Program-made: the position numbers and the translations under genes | In this document: one piece after another, positions 1 through 7,071 of the stretch | How positions within the stretch are numbered: the first letter of the stretch is position 1 | How the letters are laid out: each line of letters starts with the position of its first letter | NCBI GenBank assembly: GCA_947057505.1 | Contig: CAMSEM010000018.1 | Span: 1 to 17,654, forward strand | Source: an uncultured Clostridium sp. | GTDB lineage: Bacteria > Bacillota > Clostridia > TANB77 > CAG-508 | Reading direction: 5' to 3' | Length of the DNA stretch: 17,654 bases | Notes under the pieces: generated by a model | Seen by the model: only the letters and a program-made list of their open reading frames with translations | Database searches by the model: none | What the model was told of the DNA's origin: nothing

Positions 1-29
1 ATTACTACATATGCACAAGAAACTGGTCC

Positions 30-572
30 TTATACGAACATTGAAGCAGATAATGGTAATAAAAGTTTAGCATCACTAGTAGAACCAAGAACAAGACTAA
101 CACCAGTAGAAGTTGTATTATCTATACTAGAAAAGCTAACTACTCCAATTTTGGGGTTGGTAAAATGCTCAAATAAGCTATCTACAAATAAATTTGCTGT
201 TTCTGTAACATAAGACATTTTACTTTTGTTTTGATAGGTTTTAGTCATGCTAAATGAATTATCTAATACCAAATAAACTTCAACAGGTTTGGTAATTTCT
301 TCTTTTTTAGCAGTGTTGGTAACACTTAATGTAATAGTAAGTTCTTTTTTATTTGCATCAAAGCTAGTTAATTCTTTTTTGAAATGTCCTAAATTGTTTA
401 AATCCATTTCACAAATACTTTTATCAACTAATTCAAAAATAGACTTTTTATTTTCTATTTTTGAAGAATCTGTTTTTGCTTGTGTATTTACATTAGTAGC
501 AAATACGCTACTACAGCTAAAAAGCAATACAAGCAATAACACTAAAGTGGTAATTATTTTTTTCTTCATCAT
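30..572 (-). CDS. Secreted von Willebrand factor A domain protein, truncated within the VWA fold
   Basis: The 180-residue product starts with a signal peptide: a lysine-rich start, a hydrophobic stretch at about residues 6-19, then Cys20, with cleavage likely after the VFA at 23-25. A Cys in this position could also suggest a lipoprotein, but the LFSC context is only a fair lipobox. A polar linker leads to a beta-rich segment (about 66-95) and then the first strand of a VWA domain with the metal-binding DxSxS motif as DNSFS (104-108). VGVVSFSS-like core strands follow (about 142-150). VWA domains normally run about 170-200 residues past this point, but here a stop comes about 70 residues after the motif, so the domain is incomplete and lacks its second and third metal loops. 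Such proteins are usually long cell-surface adhesins or pilus-like subunits. The start has AAGGAG 8 bases upstream (581-586) and a good promoter. The last eight residues look non-native. It is either a disrupted gene or is affected by a rearrangement or assembly join. Confidence 0.7.
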   Translation of the reverse strand: MMKKKIITTLVLLLVLLFSCSSVFATNVNTQAKTDSSKIENKKSIFELVDKSICEMDLNNLGHFKKELTSFDANKKELTITLSVTNTAKKEEITKPVEVYLVLDNSFSMTKTYQNKSKMSYVTETANLFVDSLFEHFTNPKIGVVSFSSIDNTTSTGVSLVLGSTSDAKLLLPLSASMFV

Positions 573-609
573 ATTATAATCTCCTTATCATTTTTTATAT
601 TCAATATAC

Positions 610-638
610 ATTATAACGTTAAAAGACATGTTTTTCAA
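610..638 (-). promoter_or_regulatory. Sigma-A-type promoter of the VWA gene
   Basis: On the minus strand TTGAAA (633-638) and a perfect TATAAT (610-615) are separated by exactly 17 bases. Transcription would start near 604, about 20 bases before the AAGGAG ribosome site and 32 before the start codon. The match and placement are good; there is no experimental support. Confidence 0.65.
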
Positions 639-710
639 GTTTTCGAAGGCTTAACACTGCAAATAATAACTAAAAAAACAAATGCCAAAATGCATGTAAC
701 AAGGGCATTT

Positions 711-740
711 TTGACATTTGTAATATAATTGTAATATAAA
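711..740 (+). promoter_or_regulatory. Sigma-A-type promoter candidate for the recJ-rel operon
   Basis: A perfect TTGACA (711-716) is followed after 18 bases by TATAAA (735-740). The start site would be near 747, leaving an untranslated leader of about 130 bases before recJ. The dyad at 680-711 abuts the -35 box, where a regulator could act. A second TATAAT lies at 855-860, but a transcript from it would begin inside the ribosome site, so this upstream candidate is preferred. Confidence 0.5.
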
Positions 741-879
741 TGTTAAGAAAATTTAATACTTTTATTAGTTATAAACAATAACAATACATACTATAAAATA
801 CATTTTTTTTCCCATAATCCCTTTTAAAAATCAACATTTTATAGTACAATATAGTATAATTTAGAAGGGAAAAGAAAAA

Positions 880-2565
880 ATGAACAAAAAATGGGAAGTA
901 TACGAATCAAATAATGAGAAAATAGAACAATTTGCAAAAGAAAACAACTTAAGTTTTCTAATTAGCAGCATTTTAACCAATAGAGGAATACAAACAAAAG
1001 AGCAAGCAAACCTATTTTTAGAACCAACTAGAAACAATTTTCATGATCCATTTTTAATGCCAGATATGCAAAAAGCAGTAGATAGAATTATACAAGCGAT
1101 AGAGAAAAACGAAAAAGTAATGATTTATGGCGATTATGATGCAGATGGCATTACTAGTATTACAGTATTAAAAAAATTCTTAGAAGAAAGAGGGCTAGAG
1201 GTAGGCTATTATATTCCAAACAGACTAAATGAAGGATATGGGCTAAATAATAAAGCAATTGAAACAATTCACAAAGAAGGGTATAACTTAATGATAACAG
1301 TAGATTGTGGAATATCTGGTATAGAAGAAATTAAGTATGCTATGAGCCTAGGAATAGAAGTAATTGTTACAGACCATCATGAACCAGGGGATGAAATTCC
1401 AAATTGTTTAGCAGTAGTAGATGCAAAAAGAAAAGATAATCAGTATCCATTCAATCAATTAGCAGGAGTAGGAGTAGTATTTAAACTAATTCAAGCAATC
1501 TCCATTCATTTAAATTTAGATGCAAAAGAATATTTAAAATATTTAGATATTGTTTGTGTGGGAACTATTTCAGATATTGTTCCATTAATAGATGAAAATA
1601 GAGTAATTGCAAAACTAGGCTTAAAACTAGTTGCTATGACAAAAAATATAGGGCTAAAGACCTTAATTGAATCTATTGGGTATCAGCAAATAGACTCAAC
1701 AGCAGTTTCGTTTGGAATAGCACCTAGAATTAATGCATGTGGAAGAATGGGCGCAGAGAAAGAAGCGCTACATTTATTCTTAACTAATAACCAAGAAGAA
1801 GCAAAACTAATTACCAATAGGCTAAATGAATATAACAGTGAAAGGCAAAGCACAGAAAAACAAATATTTACACAGGCTATGCAAGCTGTAGAAAATGGAG
1901 ATAAAGAAAATCCATGTATTGTACTAGGAAAAGAAGGATGGCACCATGGAGTTATTGGAATTGTATCTTCTAAAATAACAGAAATTTATTTTAAACCAAG
2001 TATTTTAATTTGTTTTGAAGGCGAAGAAGGAAAGGGCTCTGGCAGAAGCATACCAGGCTTTGACTTACACGAAGCACTGATGGATTGCAGTACCTATATT
2101 GAAAGATTTGGTGGGCATAGTATGGCAATTGGCATTACGGTAAAAAAAGAAAATTTTGAAAATTTTAAAAAAGAATTTGAAGAATATGCTAGAAAAAATA
2201 AAATTAGTGATATAATACCAATTATTAAAATTGATAAAGAAGTAGAACTAAAACAAATCAACTTACAAATGGTAAAAGACTTAAAGCTATTAGAACCTTA
2301 TGGAGAGGCAAACAAAGTGCCAATATTTTTAATTCGCAATTTAAAAATATTATCTATTCGTTCGTTATCAGAAGGCAAACACTTAAAATTAAAACTAAGC
2401 CAAGATAATTACATAATAGATGCTATTGGGTTTAATCTAGGAGAACTAGCACAAAAATACTTAATAGGGGATAAAATAGATGTAGTAGGTTCTTTAGAAG
2501 TAAATAGCTTTGGTGGAAATGAGCAAATACAAGTAAATTTAAAAGATTTAAGAAAATCAATCTAA
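880..2565 (+). CDS. recJ: Single-stranded-DNA-specific exonuclease RecJ
   Basis: RecJ degrades single-stranded DNA 5' to 3' in recombinational repair, base-excision and mismatch repair. The 561-residue product shows the full DHH-family core in order: GDYDADG (84-90), VDCGIS (141-146), the signature TDHHEP (164-169) and GTISDIVPL (228-236), which supply the metal-binding aspartates and histidines. The DHHA1 half follows with WHHGVIGIV (from 354), GKGSGRS (384-390) and ERFGGHSMAIG (from 408). An OB-like C-terminal domain covers about 450-560. The length matches the compact Gram-negative-type RecJ (about 577 residues) rather than the longer Bacillus form (about 786), so there is no extra C-terminal domain. 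The start has AGAAGGGA upstream. It is first in a run with rel 20 bases downstream, a common clostridial arrangement. No active-site residue is missing. Confidence 0.95.
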   Translation: MNKKWEVYESNNEKIEQFAKENNLSFLISSILTNRGIQTKEQANLFLEPTRNNFHDPFLMPDMQKAVDRIIQAIEKNEKVMIYGDYDADGITSITVLKKFLEERGLEVGYYIPNRLNEGYGLNNKAIETIHKEGYNLMITVDCGISGIEEIKYAMSLGIEVIVTDHHEPGDEIPNCLAVVDAKRKDNQYPFNQLAGVGVVFKLIQAISIHLNLDAKEYLKYLDIVCVGTISDIVPLIDENRVIAKLGLKLVAMTKNIGLKTLIESIGYQQIDSTAVSFGIAPRINACGRMGAEKEALHLFLTNNQEEAKLITNRLNEYNSERQSTEKQIFTQAMQAVENGDKENPCIVLGKEGWHHGVIGIVSSKITEIYFKPSILICFEGEEGKGSGRSIPGFDLHEALMDCSTYIERFGGHSMAIGITVKKENFENFKKEFEEYARKNKISDIIPIIKIDKEVELKQINLQMVKDLKLLEPYGEANKVPIFLIRNLKILSIRSLSEGKHLKLKLSQDNYIIDAIGFNLGELAQKYLIGDKIDVVGSLEVNSFGGNEQIQVNLKDLRKSI

Positions 2566-2585
2566 ATAAAAAGGGGGTAAACAAT

Positions 2586-4784
2586 ATGTCAGAAGTAAAA
2601 GAAATGTCCATAGAAGATGTGATTAGCACAGCTAAAAAGAAAAATAGAAAATCAGATAGTAAATTAATAAAAAAAGCCCATGAGTTTGCGAAAGCACATC
2701 ATGGTGACCAATTAAGAAAATCCGGAGAACCATATATTGTTCACCCTGTACAAGTATCTTATATTCTATCTACTTTAGGGCTAGATGATAGTACTCTTTG
2801 TGCAGCACTATTACATGACACCATAGAAGACACTAGCCTTACCAAGCAAGATTTAATAAACGAATTTGGTCAAGAAATTGCAGATTTAGTAGATGGTGTA
2901 ACCAAACTTAGTAAATTAAAATATGCAAGTTCAGAAGAACAACAAGTAGAAAACTATCGTAAAATGTTTTTAGCAATGGGAAAAGATATTAGGGTTATCC
3001 TAATAAAATTAGCAGATAGACTTCACAACATGAGAACTTTAAAATACCTTACAAGAGATAGGCAAATTGCTAATGCAAGTGAAACTATGGATTTATATGC
3101 ACCACTTGCTAACCGTTTAGGTATGTATTCTTTAAAATGGGAATTAGAAGACTTATCATTTAAATACCTATATCCAGAAGACTTTAGAGAATTAATAGAA
3201 GGAATTAATAGAAAAAGAGAAGAACGTTTAAAATTTATTGACATGGTAATGGATGAAATAGGAAAAGCAGTAAAAAAACAACATATAGAAATAGAAATTA
3301 CAGGTAGAGCAAAACATTTATATAGTATTTACCGCAAAATGAAAAGGGACAACGTTACACTAGACCAAATATATGATTTGTTTGCAGTAAGAGCAATTGT
3401 AACTTCTATTAAAGACTGTTATGCTGTTTTAGGCGTAGTACACGAACTATATAGTCCAATGCCAGGAAGATTTAAAGACTATATAGCAGTACCAAAACCA
3501 AATATGTATCAATCTTTGCATACTACTTTAATAGGACCAAAAGGAACACCATTTGAAGTACAAATTCGTACTTGGGACATGCACCGTATAGCAGAGTTTG
3601 GTATAGCTGCCCATTGGGCATACAAAGAAGCAAGTTTTATGGGGAATAAAAAAGCAAATATAAAAGTAGAAGAAGACAAACTATCTTGGCTTCGCGAAAC
3701 ATTAGAATGGCAAAAAGATATGCAAGACCCAGATGAATTTTTAAATACTCTAAAAACAGAACTATTTGAAGATGAAGTTTATGTATTTACACCAAAAGGA
3801 AAAATTATATCACTTCCAAAAGGAAGTACACCAATTGATTTTGCTTATATGATTCATGCAGAAGTTGGAAATCATATGACAGGTGCTAAAATTAATAGTA
3901 AAATGATGCCAATTATTACTGTATTAAATAATGGAGATATTGTAGAAATTATTACATCAGACCAGTCAAGAGGACCAAGTAGAGATTGGCTTAAATTTGT
4001 AAAAAGTTCTTCTGCTAAAAATAAAATTTTATCATGGTTTAAAAAGAATGATAGAGAAGAAAATATTGTAAAAGGTAAAGAATTAATAGAAAAAGAAATT
4101 AAAAAAATTGGTATGAAACATAGTGAAATTGCAAAAGCAGAATATATACAAGCAGCATTAGATAGATATAAATATAATGGTATAGAAGATATGCATGCAA
4201 GTGTTGGATTTGGAGCGATTTCACCAGGAAAAATTGTAGCTAGAATGTTAGAAGAATATAGAAAAGAACACCAAACAGAAAACCTAGAAGAAAAACTAGA
4301 AGAACTAGCTAAAGAAAAAATTATACAAAATAAACCTTCACAAAATGGAATTATAGTAAAAGGAATTGAAAATTGCCTAGTAAAATTATCAAGATGTTGC
4401 AACCCATTACCAGGAGATGAAATTGTAGGCTATGTTACTAAAGGTAGAGGTGTATCTGTACACCGTAAAGACTGTATCAATGTAAAAAGTTTATTATCAG
4501 AAGAAAATCGCATGATTGATGTATATTGGTATGAAGCCGAAAAAACAAAATATAGTGTAGACATTGAAATTTTTGCAAATGAAAGAAGCGGCTTATTAGC
4601 AGATATCATTAGAGAAATAGAAAATACCAAAAGTAAATTATTAGCTGTTACCTCTAAAGCAAATAAAGAAAGAATAGCTATTACAGAAGTAACAGTAGAA
4701 GTAGAGAACATTGAAGAGCTAAATAAAATTTTAAAACAATTACGTAAGATTGATAGTGTATATGAAGTAAAAAGAAGAAAGTAA
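2586..4784 (+). CDS. rel: Bifunctional (p)ppGpp synthetase/hydrolase Rel
   Basis: This is the long RelA/SpoT-homologue enzyme that makes and destroys the stringent-response alarmone (p)ppGpp on stalled ribosomes. Of 732 residues, the N-terminal HD hydrolase domain has His53, the paired HD (77-78) with the EDT loop, and KLADRLHNMRT (141-151), so hydrolysis looks intact. The synthetase domain has GRAKHLYSIYRKM (from 240), then RFKD (295-298) and PKPNMYQSLHTT, then EVQIRT (324-329). The RxKD form, rather than ExDD, is the known mark of bifunctional enzymes as opposed to synthetase-only RelA. A TGS domain (about 395-460), a Cys-Cys-containing segment (CCNPLPGDE, from 604) and a C-terminal ACT domain (about 656-730) complete the usual order. 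AAGGGGG (2571-2577) lies 8 bases before the ATG. It is probably co-transcribed with recJ. Length and domains are typical. Confidence 0.96.
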   Translation: MSEVKEMSIEDVISTAKKKNRKSDSKLIKKAHEFAKAHHGDQLRKSGEPYIVHPVQVSYILSTLGLDDSTLCAALLHDTIEDTSLTKQDLINEFGQEIADLVDGVTKLSKLKYASSEEQQVENYRKMFLAMGKDIRVILIKLADRLHNMRTLKYLTRDRQIANASETMDLYAPLANRLGMYSLKWELEDLSFKYLYPEDFRELIEGINRKREERLKFIDMVMDEIGKAVKKQHIEIEITGRAKHLYSIYRKMKRDNVTLDQIYDLFAVRAIVTSIKDCYAVLGVVHELYSPMPGRFKDYIAVPKPNMYQSLHTTLIGPKGTPFEVQIRTWDMHRIAEFGIAAHWAYKEASFMGNKKANIKVEEDKLSWLRETLEWQKDMQDPDEFLNTLKTELFEDEVYVFTPKGKIISLPKGSTPIDFAYMIHAEVGNHMTGAKINSKMMPIITVLNNGDIVEIITSDQSRGPSRDWLKFVKSSSAKNKILSWFKKNDREENIVKGKELIEKEIKKIGMKHSEIAKAEYIQAALDRYKYNGIEDMHASVGFGAISPGKIVARMLEEYRKEHQTENLEEKLEELAKEKIIQNKPSQNGIIVKGIENCLVKLSRCCNPLPGDEIVGYVTKGRGVSVHRKDCINVKSLLSEENRMIDVYWYEAEKTKYSVDIEIFANERSGLLADIIREIENTKSKLLAVTSKANKERIAITEVTVEVENIEELNKILKQLRKIDSVYEVKRRK

Positions 4785-4787
4785 TTG

Positions 4788-4835
4788 GGGACGGTGGTCA
4801 GTCACCCTATTTAGGGTGACTAAGGGACGCTGCTC
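4788..4835. repeat. REP/MITE-like palindromic element with flanking direct repeats
   Basis: Between rel and the hydrolase gene lies a perfect 10-base inverted repeat, AGTCACCCTA (4800-4809) and TAGGGTGACT (4812-4821), with a 2-base centre. It is flanked by two 12-base direct repeats differing at two positions, GGGACGGTGGTC (4788-4799) and GGGACGCTGCTC (4824-4835). It is far more GC-rich than its surroundings and has no downstream T-run, so it is not a standard terminator. The layout resembles short non-autonomous repeats mobilised by IS200/RAYT-type transposases; that link is inferred. Only one copy is visible in this window. Confidence 0.6.
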
Positions 4836-4869
4836 TATTCGAATTAACTTACAAATAGGAGAATAACAA

Positions 4870-5521
4870 ATGATACTAAAAAAGTTAAAAGTAAACAGTG
4901 GAATGATTAATGAAACAACAAATTGCTATATTGTACAAGAGGAAAAAACAAAAGAAACAATGGTAATTGACCCAGGTGGAGAAATAGAGAAAATTGTAGA
5001 AATGCTAAATATACTAGAAGCAAAAGTAAAATATATTTATTTAACACATTGTCATGGAGACCATATAGGAGCATTAAAAGCATTAAAAGAACAAAAAGGC
5101 GGAAAAATTTTGATTCATCGTTATGATGCAGAAGGGCTATATGATAATACTATTAGTTTAACAAACTATATTGGAATACAAGAAATTGTATTAGAGGCTG
5201 ACTCAAGAGTGGATGATGATGATACGATACACATAGGTGATTTAGAATTTGAAGTAATTCATACGCCGGGACATACAGCAGGTCGGAAGTTGTTTATATT
5301 GTAAAGAAGAAAACTTACTTTTCTCAGGAGATACTTTATTTCATGGCACATGGGGAAGAACTGACCTTCCAACTAGCAGTTTTGTAGATATTATGAAATC
5401 TATTACCAATAAACTATTAGTATTACCAAAAGAAACAATTGTATATCCAGGACATGGTAAATCAACCATGATAAAAGAAGAAATACCAATTTACCTAGAA
5501 CTACGTCCAAGAGAAGACTAA
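4870..5521 (+). pseudogene. Metallo-beta-lactamase-fold hydrolase (glyoxalase II-like, YqgX-type), frameshifted
   Basis: The intact family (about 205-215 residues) is related to hydroxyacylglutathione hydrolase and is often found beside rel and hisS in clostridia; its substrate is uncertain. The first frame (4870-5304) carries the metal motif THCHGDH (59-65) and HTPGHT (131-136), then stops after residue 144. The next frame continues without a break from 5288 to the TAA at 5519-5521 and contains the remaining family motifs: SCLYC, FSGDTLFHGTWGRTDLP and the C-terminal PGHG. The break is in GGTCGGAAGT (5281-5290). Removing four bases (for example 5281-5284) restores TAGSCLYC and a 215-residue protein with all metal ligands. 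One extra base would also explain it, but gives a poorer fit to the family (an added Arg). The start has TAGGAG 8 bases upstream. The otherwise good preservation suggests a very recent mutation or a sequencing error rather than an old pseudogene. Confidence 0.85.
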
Positions 5522-5607
5522 CTGGAACTTAGAAAAGAAAAAGTTCTAAATGAACTAGTGGTGCCCTAATTAAAGACAAATCTAACAATAAAAAGGAGAT
5601 AGAAAAT

Positions 5608-6921
5608 ATGATAACAGAGCCAAGAACCTTACCAGGATTTATGGAATTATTACCAAACGAACAAATTCTATTTGAACAAATGAAACAAAAAATAGAAAAA
5701 ACTTATCAAAAGTTTGGTTTTCTACCATTAGATACACCTATTTTAGAATTATCAGAAGTACTTCTTGCAAAAGCAGGAGGAGAAACAGAAAAACAAATTT
5801 ATAGTTTTCAAAAAGGAGATACTGATATTGCTATGAGGTTTGACTTAACAGTACCTCTTGCGAAATATGTAGCGAAAAACTATGGCAATTTAAGTTTTCC
5901 TTTTAGAAGGTATCAAATTGGAAAAGTATATAGAGGAGAAAGAGCTCAAAAGGGTAGATTTCGTGAATTTTACCAATGTGATATTGATATTATTGGTGAT
6001 GGAGAATTAAGCATTATAAATGATGCAGAAATTCCAAGTGTTATATACAACTTAATAACAGAATTAGGATTTACAGATTTTACAATTTGCATTAATAATA
6101 GAAAAATATTAAATGGGTTATTTGAATCAATTGAGCAAAAAGAAAATAGTGCAGAGATTTTACATATTATTGATAAAATAGAAAAAATAGGAAAACAAGC
6201 AGTAATAGAAGAATTACAAAAAATAGGAATAGTACAAACTGCAATAGATAAAATTATGAATTTTATTGCAATTGAAGGAAATACGGATGAAAAGTTAAAT
6301 CAGTTACAAAACATGAACATTCAAAATGCAGAATTTACTACTGGATTAGAAGAATTAACTCAAGTAATAAAATACATTAGATTATTTGGCGTTCCAGATA
6401 CTAACTTTAAAGTAGATTTAACTATAGCAAGAGGACTAGACTATTATACAGGAACAGTATATGAAACCTTTTTAAATAATTACCGTGAAATTGGAAGTGT
6501 ATGTTCTGGAGGAAGGTATGAGAACTTAGCAGAGTATTATACAGACAAAAAATTACCGGGAGTAGGTATTTCTATTGGATTAACAAGGCTATTTTATAAG
6601 TTAAATGAATTACAACTAATTAATGCTAAAAAACATTCTATGGCAGATATTTTGATAATACCAATGCTAGAAGATATGACAAAGGCAATTCAACTAGCAA
6701 GTGAATTAAGAAAGCAAGATATTCGTACAGAAATTTATTTAAACAGTAAAAAAGTAAAGACAAAATTTAAATATGCAGATAAATTAAAAATTCCATATGT
6801 AATAGCAATAGGAGAAGACGAAATTAACTCCAATATTGTAAAAATAAAAGAAATGCAAACAGGAGAAGAAAAAGAGGTTCCTTTTGAAGCAGAAAAAATT
6901 GCTAAAGCAATAAAAATATAA
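5608..6921 (+). CDS. hisS: Histidyl-tRNA synthetase
   Basis: HisRS charges tRNA-His using ATP in the cytoplasm. The 437-residue product is close to the usual 420-430. It shows the class II core: DLTVPLAKYVA (79-89), motif 2 RYQIGKVYRGERAQKGRF (from 101) with its catalytic Arg, and the two histidine-specific motifs LTIARGLDYYTG (around 271-282) and CSGGRYENL. Motif 3 is LPGVGISIGLTRL (316-328). The last ~90 residues form the HisRS anticodon-binding domain (ADILIIPM onward), which separates true HisRS from the HisZ paralogue that lacks it. AAGGAG lies upstream of the ATG in the 86-base gap after the broken hydrolase gene. No clear T-box leader is visible in that gap, so it is probably read from an upstream promoter. 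A long hairpin terminator overlaps its stop codon. Confidence 0.96.
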   Translation: MITEPRTLPGFMELLPNEQILFEQMKQKIEKTYQKFGFLPLDTPILELSEVLLAKAGGETEKQIYSFQKGDTDIAMRFDLTVPLAKYVAKNYGNLSFPFRRYQIGKVYRGERAQKGRFREFYQCDIDIIGDGELSIINDAEIPSVIYNLITELGFTDFTICINNRKILNGLFESIEQKENSAEILHIIDKIEKIGKQAVIEELQKIGIVQTAIDKIMNFIAIEGNTDEKLNQLQNMNIQNAEFTTGLEELTQVIKYIRLFGVPDTNFKVDLTIARGLDYYTGTVYETFLNNYREIGSVCSGGRYENLAEYYTDKKLPGVGISIGLTRLFYKLNELQLINAKKHSMADILIIPMLEDMTKAIQLASELRKQDIRTEIYLNSKKVKTKFKYADKLKIPYVIAIGEDEINSNIVKIKEMQTGEEKEVPFEAEKIAKAIKI

Positions 6922-6994
6922 AAACTCTACACATTACTATTATTAAGTTATGAGATTACAAACTTAATAAAAAATAGTAATGTGTAGAGTTTTT
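6921..6994 (+). terminator. Very long Rho-independent terminator after hisS
   Basis: A perfect 21-base stem pairs 6921-6941 with 6973-6993. An inner 8-base stem pairs 6942-6949 with 6961-6968 around an 11-base loop, with a 4-A bulge at 6969-6972. The stem ends in a run of five T (6990-6994). The left arm starts with four A, so it could also stop leftward transcription. It begins on the last base of the hisS stop codon. It separates hisS from the sporulation gene. Confidence 0.85.
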
Positions 6995-7005
6995 ACTTAA
7001 AAATA

Positions 7006-7034
7006 GCATATTTTCCTTTATTTGAGCATATATT
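7006..7034 (+). promoter_or_regulatory. Sigma-E-type sporulation promoter of spoIIP
   Basis: GCATATT (7006-7012) fits the known Bacillus sigma-E -35 pattern (kmATATT) at every position. After 14 bases, CATATATT (7027-7034) matches the -10 pattern CATACAnT at all but one position. The start would be near 7041, just before AAAGGAG (7054-7060) and the ATG at 7072. spoIIP is a mother-cell gene under sigma-E in Bacillus subtilis, so context and motif agree. The assignment rests on pattern matching only. Confidence 0.6.
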
Positions 7035-7071
7035 TTATATGATAGATTTGGACAAAGGAGAAAAGCTATTC

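Larger units (their letters stand above)
573..879. other. Divergent intergenic region between the VWA gene and recJ
   Basis: This 307-base non-coding stretch separates two divergent genes. It holds a leftward promoter for the VWA gene (610-638), a rightward promoter candidate for recJ (711-740) and a leader of about 130 bases before recJ. Just left of the recJ -35 box there is imperfect dyad symmetry: AAATGCC (680-686) pairs with GGCATTT (704-710), and an overlapping AAAATGC (687-693) pairs with GCATTTT (705-711). These could form an operator or a weak hairpin. No RNA gene or small ORF with a ribosome site was seen. Confidence 0.6.

Noticed and set aside
289..579. A 96-codon + strand frame opposite the VWA gene
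   Set aside because: It is the complement of the signal-peptide and N-terminal coding region of the VWA gene and has no ribosome site or recognisable motif.
855..860. Perfect TATAAT just before recJ
   Set aside because: Its start site would lie inside the recJ ribosome site, so a transcript from it could not be translated well; the -35 match (TCAACA) is also weaker than the upstream pair.
3872..4402. A 176-codon minus-strand frame inside rel
   Set aside because: It is a shadow of the strongly conserved rel reading frame. Its Ser/Leu/Ile-rich composition is what antisense AT-rich coding DNA gives.
5522..5607. T-box-like leader before hisS (short GAACTT/AAGTTC hairpin and a GTGGTG string)
   Set aside because: The gap is only 86 bases, with no stem I features, no proper T-box sequence and no terminator before the gene.
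7039..7071. Upstream in-frame ATG for spoIIP
   Set aside because: It has no ribosome site and coincides with the predicted transcription start; AAAGGAG lies inside this extension and serves the ATG at 7072.
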